Shown piece by piece: positions 60,130-64,000 of a DNA stretch of 64,000 bases (its first letter is position 1; every line of letters starts with the position of its first letter). A model generated the notes under the pieces. The model saw only the letters and a program-made list of their open reading frames with translations. It searched no databases and was not told the DNA's origin. Made by a program: the position numbers and the translations under genes. Source of the stretch: Nocardioides sp. BP30 (lineage in GTDB: Bacteria; Actinomycetota; Actinomycetes; Propionibacteriales; Nocardioidaceae); contig NZ_CP123620.1 of assembly GCF_029873215.1 (NCBI RefSeq), positions 3,906,001 through 3,970,000 of the forward strand, written 5' to 3'.

Positions 60130-61508
60130 GCAAGCGTTTCACCGTCGAGGACCCGGCAACGCTCGAGCCGATCGAGGAGGTCCCCGACCTGGGCGTCGAG
60201 GACGCCGTCAGAGCCGTCGACGTCGCCCACGCCGCCTTCGGCGAGTGGGCCGCCACGGCACCCCGCCGGCGCAGCGACGTGCTGCGCAAGACGTTCGAGC
60301 TCATGCTGCGCGATCGGGACCGGCTCGCGACCCTGATCTCGCGGGAGAACGGCAAGTCGCTCGCCGACGCAGGCGCCGAGGTCACCTACGCCGCCGAGTT
60401 CTTCCGCTGGTTCAGCGAGGAGGCGGTCCGTCCTGGCGGCGACTACGGCGAGTCCCCCGCCGGCGGCACCCGCACCATCGTCACCCACCGTCCCGTCGGG
60501 GTGGCGGCGCTGGTGACCCCGTGGAACTTCCCGGCCGCCATGGCGACCCGCAAGATCGGTCCGGCGCTCGCCGCCGGCTGCACCGCCGTGCTCAAGCCGG
60601 CCGAGGAGACCCCGTTGACGGCGCTCGCCATCGGCGAGCTGCTGATCGAGGCGGGTCTGCCCGAGGGCGCGCTGCAGATCGTCCCGACCACCAACGCCCC
60701 CGACGTCGTGGGCGCCTGGCTGAACGACGCCCGGGTGCGCAAGATCTCCTTCACCGGCTCGACCGGGGTCGGCCGGCAGCTGCTCAAGCAGGCCGCCGAG
60801 CGCGTCGTCAACGCCTCGATGGAGCTCGGCGGTAACGCCCCGTTCGTGGTCGCCGAGGACGCCGACCTCGATGCTGCGGTGGCGGGCGCGATGATCGCCA
60901 AGTTCCGCAACGGCGGGCAGGCCTGCACCGCCGCCAACCGGCTCTACGTGCACAGCGCCGTCGCCGAGGAGTTCTCCGCCCGGCTCGGCGCCGCGATCGA
61001 GAAGCTCGCCGTCGGCAGCGCGATGGACGGCGCCGAGATCGGCCCGCTGATCACGGCCCGGGCGCTGCAGCGGACCACCGCGACCCTGGACGCCGCCGTC
61101 GACGCCGGCGCCCGGATCGCCGCCCAGGCCCAGCTGCCGGACCTGCCCGGCCACTTCCTCGCACCGACGCTGCTCACCGAGGTCGACCCCGCTGCCGCGG
61201 TGGTCAACGACGAGCTCTTCGCCCCGATCGCCCCGGTGGTGACCTGGGAGGACGACGAGCAGCTGCTGGCCTACGTCAACGGCAGCGAGTACGGCCTGGC
61301 GGCGTACGTCTTCTCCGGCGACCTCAAGCGGGCGATCAGCCTCGCCGAGCGCTTCGACGCGGGCATGGTCGGCGTCAATCGCGGCCTGGTCTCCGACCCG
61401 GCCGCGCCGTTCGGCGGCGTGAAGCAGAGCGGCCTGGGTCGCGAGGGTGCCCGCGAGGGCCTGCTCGCCTTCACCGAGACGCAGTACCTCAGCGTGGACT
61501 GGAGCTGA
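60126..61508 (+). CDS. gabD: Succinate-semialdehyde dehydrogenase (NAD(P)+)
   Basis: The 460-residue aldehyde dehydrogenase has VTPWNFPAAMATRKIGPALA, the Glu motif NASMELGGNAPFVVAEDADL and the catalytic Cys in FRNGGQACTAANRLYV. It ends in a GLGREGAREGLLAF-type segment. It overlaps gabT, so the pair converts GABA to succinate. GTG start at 60126. Other aldehyde substrates are possible for this family. Confidence 0.87.
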   Translation: MSKRFTVEDPATLEPIEEVPDLGVEDAVRAVDVAHAAFGEWAATAPRRRSDVLRKTFELMLRDRDRLATLISRENGKSLADAGAEVTYAAEFFRWFSEEAVRPGGDYGESPAGGTRTIVTHRPVGVAALVTPWNFPAAMATRKIGPALAAGCTAVLKPAEETPLTALAIGELLIEAGLPEGALQIVPTTNAPDVVGAWLNDARVRKISFTGSTGVGRQLLKQAAERVVNASMELGGNAPFVVAEDADLDAAVAGAMIAKFRNGGQACTAANRLYVHSAVAEEFSARLGAAIEKLAVGSAMDGAEIGPLITARALQRTTATLDAAVDAGARIAAQAQLPDLPGHFLAPTLLTEVDPAAAVVNDELFAPIAPVVTWEDDEQLLAYVNGSEYGLAAYVFSGDLKRAISLAERFDAGMVGVNRGLVSDPAAPFGGVKQSGLGREGAREGLLAFTETQYLSVDWS

Positions 61509-61512
61509 GCCG

Positions 61513-62952
61513 ATGACCGACACGGAGACGCAGGCAGCCCGCATCGAGCACGACCTGCTCGGCGATCGGGAAGTTCCCGCGGAGGTCTACTGGGGCGTGC
61601 ACACCCTGCGGGCCCTGGAGAACTTCCCCATCACCGGCATCGCGATCGGCTCCAGCCCCTACCTGACCGAGGCACTCGCCTCGGTGAAGGAGGCGGCCGC
61701 GTGCGCCAACCACGACCTCGGCCTGCTCGACGACGAGCGGTTCGCGGCGATCCAGACGGCGTGCGCGGAGATCCGCGGCGGGGCGCTGGCCTCCCAGTTC
61801 GTCGTGGACGTCATCCAGGGCGGAGCCGGCACCTCGACCAACATGAACGCCAACGAGGTCATCGCCAACCGGGCGCTCGAACTGCTGGGTCACCCCAAGG
61901 GCAGCTACGACGTGCTGCACCCCAACGAGCACGTCAACCTCAGCCAGTCGACGAACGACGTCTACCCGACCGCCGTCAAGATCGCGATCGTCAAGGCGAC
62001 CTACGCGCTGCTCGAGGCGATGGCACAGCTCGAGGCCAGCTTCGCCCGCAAGGCCGAGGAGTTCCACGACGTCTTGAAGATGGGTCGCACCCAGCTGCAG
62101 GACGCCGTACCGATGACGCTCGGCCAGGAGTTCAACGCCTATGCCGTCATGCTCGGCGAGGACCGCGCCCGGTTGGCCGAGGCCGTCGCGATGCTCTACG
62201 AGATCAACCTCGGCGCGACGGCGATCGGCACCCAGCTCAACGCCCCCGCCGGGTACGTCGAGGCGGCCCGCGCCCACCTCGCCCGCATCACCGAGCTTCC
62301 GCTCGTGACGGCCGCCGACCTGGTGGAGGCCACCCAGGACTGCGGTGCCTTCGTCCACCTCTCCGGCGTGCTCAAGCGGGTCGCGGTGAAGATCAGCAAG
62401 GTCTGCAACGACCTGCGGCTGCTCTCCTCCGGTCCGCGCGCCGGTCTGGGCGAGATCAACCTGCCGGCCCGCCAGGCCGGGTCCAGCATCATGCCGGGCA
62501 AGGTCAACCCGGTGATCCCCGAGGTGGTCAACCAGGTGGCCTTCGAGGTGATCGGCTTCGACGTCACCGTCTCGATGGCGGCCGAGGCCGGCCAGCTCCA
62601 GCTCAACGCCTTCGAGCCGGTGATCGGCTACTCGCTCTCCGCCGGGTTGTGGCGGATGCGGCAGGCGATGATCGTGCTGGCGGAGAAGTGCGTGGACGGC
62701 ATCACCGCCAACCGGGAGGTGCTCCGCCTGGCGGTGGAGAACTCGATCGGCCTGGTGACCGCGCTCAACCCCTACATCGGCTACCGCGCCGCGACCGAGA
62801 TCGCCCAGGAGGCGCTCGTCACCGGCCGCGGTGTCGCCGAGCTGGTCGTCGAGCGCGGCCTGATGGATGCCGGACAGCTGGCCGAGGTGCTGCGGCCGGA
62901 GGTGCTGGCCAACCTGCAGCGGCCGACGCCGGCCTCCGCGCTGGAGGCCTGA
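61513..62952 (+). CDS. aspA: Aspartate ammonia-lyase
   Basis: The 479-residue enzyme deaminates aspartate to fumarate. It has the fumarase/aspartase signature SSIMPGKVNPVIPEVVNQVA, GAGTSTNMNANEVIANRALE and NLSQSTNDVYPTAVKIAI. The C-terminal helical region is complete. The start is ATG 61513, 4 nt after the gabD stop. It is the last gene of the LysR-regulated unit and would feed amino nitrogen and carbon to the TCA cycle. Confidence 0.9.
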   Translation: MTDTETQAARIEHDLLGDREVPAEVYWGVHTLRALENFPITGIAIGSSPYLTEALASVKEAAACANHDLGLLDDERFAAIQTACAEIRGGALASQFVVDVIQGGAGTSTNMNANEVIANRALELLGHPKGSYDVLHPNEHVNLSQSTNDVYPTAVKIAIVKATYALLEAMAQLEASFARKAEEFHDVLKMGRTQLQDAVPMTLGQEFNAYAVMLGEDRARLAEAVAMLYEINLGATAIGTQLNAPAGYVEAARAHLARITELPLVTAADLVEATQDCGAFVHLSGVLKRVAVKISKVCNDLRLLSSGPRAGLGEINLPARQAGSSIMPGKVNPVIPEVVNQVAFEVIGFDVTVSMAAEAGQLQLNAFEPVIGYSLSAGLWRMRQAMIVLAEKCVDGITANREVLRLAVENSIGLVTALNPYIGYRAATEIAQEALVTGRGVAELVVERGLMDAGQLAEVLRPEVLANLQRPTPASALEA

Positions 62953-62966
62953 GCGGCGAAGACGAC

Positions 62967-63007
62967 CCCAGGGGCCCTCGATCTCACGGAGATCGGGGGC
63001 CTCTGGG
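62967..63007 (+). terminator. Terminator after aspA
   Basis: A 19-bp stem (62967-62985 with 62989-63007, two wobble pairs) with a three-base loop lies 14 nt after the aspA stop. It marks the right end of the inserted catabolic block before the fliJ promoter. Confidence 0.88.
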
Positions 63008-63082
63008 CTGCTGTGCAGCTGCCGGCACCGTCACCGTGCCGCTCCGGCTGAGGGGGATTTCTCCGTTCCTTCGCACACCGGC

Positions 63083-63109
63083 TCAGGTCCCCCGGCGGTC
63101 CGCCGATGG
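63083..63109 (+). promoter_or_regulatory. Sigma-28 (FliA) type promoter of fliJ
   Basis: TCAG-N15-GCCGATGG matches the window consensus fully. The -10 ends 5 nt before the GTG at 63115. It gives fliJ and downstream flagellar genes their own promoter after the catabolic block. Confidence 0.8.
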
Positions 63110-63114
63110 AGCCG

Positions 63115-63627
63115 GTGAGCAAGGAACGCTCAAGACCGGAGCCGACGGATCGGCACAGTGTCATCACCAGAAAGTCCCGTGCCTTGAGTGCTACCCGTTC
63201 CGCGGCCGATCGCGGCCTGCGCGCCGTCGCGCGGGTGCGCGGCGTGCGGGAGCACGACAGCCGGCTGGGTCTGCAGCTGGCGCTGGCCGAGCAGCAGGCG
63301 CTCGAGGAGCGCGTGAGCACGCTGCACGACCGACTGGCCGCACTTCCGGGCGACGGCGCACGCACGCCGGCCGAGCTGCTGGTCCTCCGGTCCGGCGCCT
63401 CCGCGCTCGGTGCCCACCTGCGCGATGCCCGCGACGAGGCCACCTCCCACCACGCGGTGGTCGAGGGTGCCCGCGACCGCTGGCACGCCGACAAGGCCCA
63501 GCTCTCGGCGGTGGAGAACCTGTTGGAGCGCCGGGCCGCCCGCCGCCGCGCCGAGCGGGCCAAGGCGGAGGCCAAGGAGCTCGACGACCTCGCGTCGGTG
63601 CGCTGGGCCCGGGAGGCACGGCGATGA
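63115..63627 (+). CDS. fliJ: Flagellar export protein FliJ
   Basis: FliJ is a small coiled-coil protein of the export apparatus. The product of about 170 residues is Arg/Ala/Glu-rich and predicted helical (LGLQLALAEQQALEERVSTL and LLERRAARRRAERAKAEAKE), as in FliJ. The start is uncertain: GTG 63115 follows the sigma-28 -10 by 5 nt (leaderless), whereas an ATG at 63106 would fall inside the -10 element. A TTG at 63184 is a shorter option. It overlaps the next gene by 4 nt. Confidence 0.8.
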   Translation: MSKERSRPEPTDRHSVITRKSRALSATRSAADRGLRAVARVRGVREHDSRLGLQLALAEQQALEERVSTLHDRLAALPGDGARTPAELLVLRSGASALGAHLRDARDEATSHHAVVEGARDRWHADKAQLSAVENLLERRAARRRAERAKAEAKELDDLASVRWAREARR

Positions 63628-64000
63628 GCAGCATGACCGTCGAAGCCAGCGGCCTGAGCGAGATCAGCAGCCGGATCGAGCAGATCCAGAGCCAGCTCGC
63701 GGCCCTGAGCGGCACGACCACGACCGCCGCCACCACCGATACGACCTCCTCCGACTTCTCCACCGCGCTGCGTGCGGCGACCACGAGCACCGGCACCGCC
63801 AGCACCGGTCTGGTCGCGACCAACGACGGCACCAGCATCGCCCCGCCCCCGGGCTACGGCACCTCCAGCGGTGCCACCGGCAGCGACGTCGTCACCGACG
63901 CCCGCCGCTACCTCGGTGTGCCCTACCTGTGGGGCGGGACGGACCCGAGCAAGGGGCTCGACTGCAGCGGCCTGGTCCAGCAGGTCTACGGCGACCTCGG
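63624..64000 (+). CDS. NlpC/P60 peptidoglycan hydrolase, N-terminal part (cut by the right edge)
   Basis: About 125 residues are visible. The N-terminal half is Ser/Thr-rich (LAALSGTTTTAATTDTTSSD), followed by the NlpC/P60 domain (DARRYLGVPYLWGGTDPSKG and LDCSGLVQQVYGDLG, catalytic Cys in the DCSG motif). NlpC/P60 enzymes cut peptidoglycan peptide links. In the position after fliJ it may open the wall for the rod, like FlgJ in other bacteria. The ATG at 63624 overlaps the fliJ stop. The rest lies beyond the window. Confidence 0.85.
   Translation, partial: MSSMTVEASGLSEISSRIEQIQSQLAALSGTTTTAATTDTTSSDFSTALRAATTSTGTASTGLVATNDGTSIAPPPGYGTSSGATGSDVVTDARRYLGVPYLWGGTDPSKGLDCSGLVQQVYGDL

Noticed and set aside
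63106..63114. ATG at 63106 as fliJ start
   Set aside because: It falls inside the -10 element of the proposed promoter, so an mRNA from that promoter would not contain it.

Overview
The window is GC-rich, densely coded DNA, most likely from a motile actinobacterium of the Nocardioides / Propionibacteriales type. I infer this from codon use, the many GTG and leaderless starts, an actinobacterial-style flagellar locus with FliW/CsrA and sigma-28, a class F sortase, and a Puu-like plus homoprotocatechuate catabolic block. No rRNA, tRNA, CRISPR array, transposase or origin was seen. No stretch over 300 bases lacks a gene.

Layout. (1) 1-4355, minus strand: flgN-flgK-flgL-fliW-csrA, then cheA (cut by the left edge), which has its own promoter. 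(2) 4632-11142, plus strand: fliA, fliC, fliD, fliS, a FliT-like gene and two tandem GT2-TPR glycosyltransferases sharing a perfect 291-bp block. (3) 11176-29115: a flagellin/cell-surface glycosylation island. It holds neuB-neuC-neuA (nonulosonic acid synthesis and activation), a sialyltransferase-like/GT4 fusion, a TagF-like transferase, a deacetylase, an acetyltransferase, a methyltransferase, and a seven-gene overlapping operon (sugar kinase/nucleotidyltransferase, SIS isomerase, HAD phosphatase, cytidylyltransferase-like and glycosyltransferase-like proteins). (4) 29128-35032: chemotaxis genes cheB, cheR, two cheY and a cheX-like gene, plus a class F sortase and a C-terminally anchored secreted protein. 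(5) 35237-41138: basal body and export genes flgB-flgC-fliE-fliF-fliG-fliH-fliI. (6) 41168-63007: about 22 kb of non-flagellar genes between fliI and fliJ. These include a gamma-glutamyl-amide type amine pathway (glutamine-synthetase-like ligase, two glutamine amidotransferase-fold proteins, APC permease), a P450 with a reductase, homoprotocatechuate meta-cleavage genes, a MarR regulator, and a LysR-gabT-gabD-aspA block. (7) 63083-64000: fliJ with its own promoter, then an NlpC/P60 protein cut by the right edge.

Two regulons can be read directly. A motif of the form TCAG (or yAAG)-N15-GCCGATGG, with an invariant 15-nt spacer, precedes at least ten transcription units: cheA, flgN, fliC, the GT fusion, the seven-gene glycan operon, a GT2 gene, cheB, cheR, flgB and fliJ. 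It matches the sigma-28 consensus, so FliA (encoded at 4632) probably controls both flagellar and glycan genes. At five of these units the start codon lies 5-8 nt after the -10 element, which implies leaderless mRNAs. In the inserted block, seven copies of a palindrome (consensus ATCGTTTGGATCCAAACGAT) precede six transcription units of the amine/aromatic pathway. The MarR protein encoded in one of those units is the likely repressor.

The fliC leader also has a CsrA-type hairpin and a GGA-containing ribosome binding site. This suggests FliW-CsrA feedback on flagellin translation as in Bacillus subtilis. All functional calls come from motif reading only; no database search was run.
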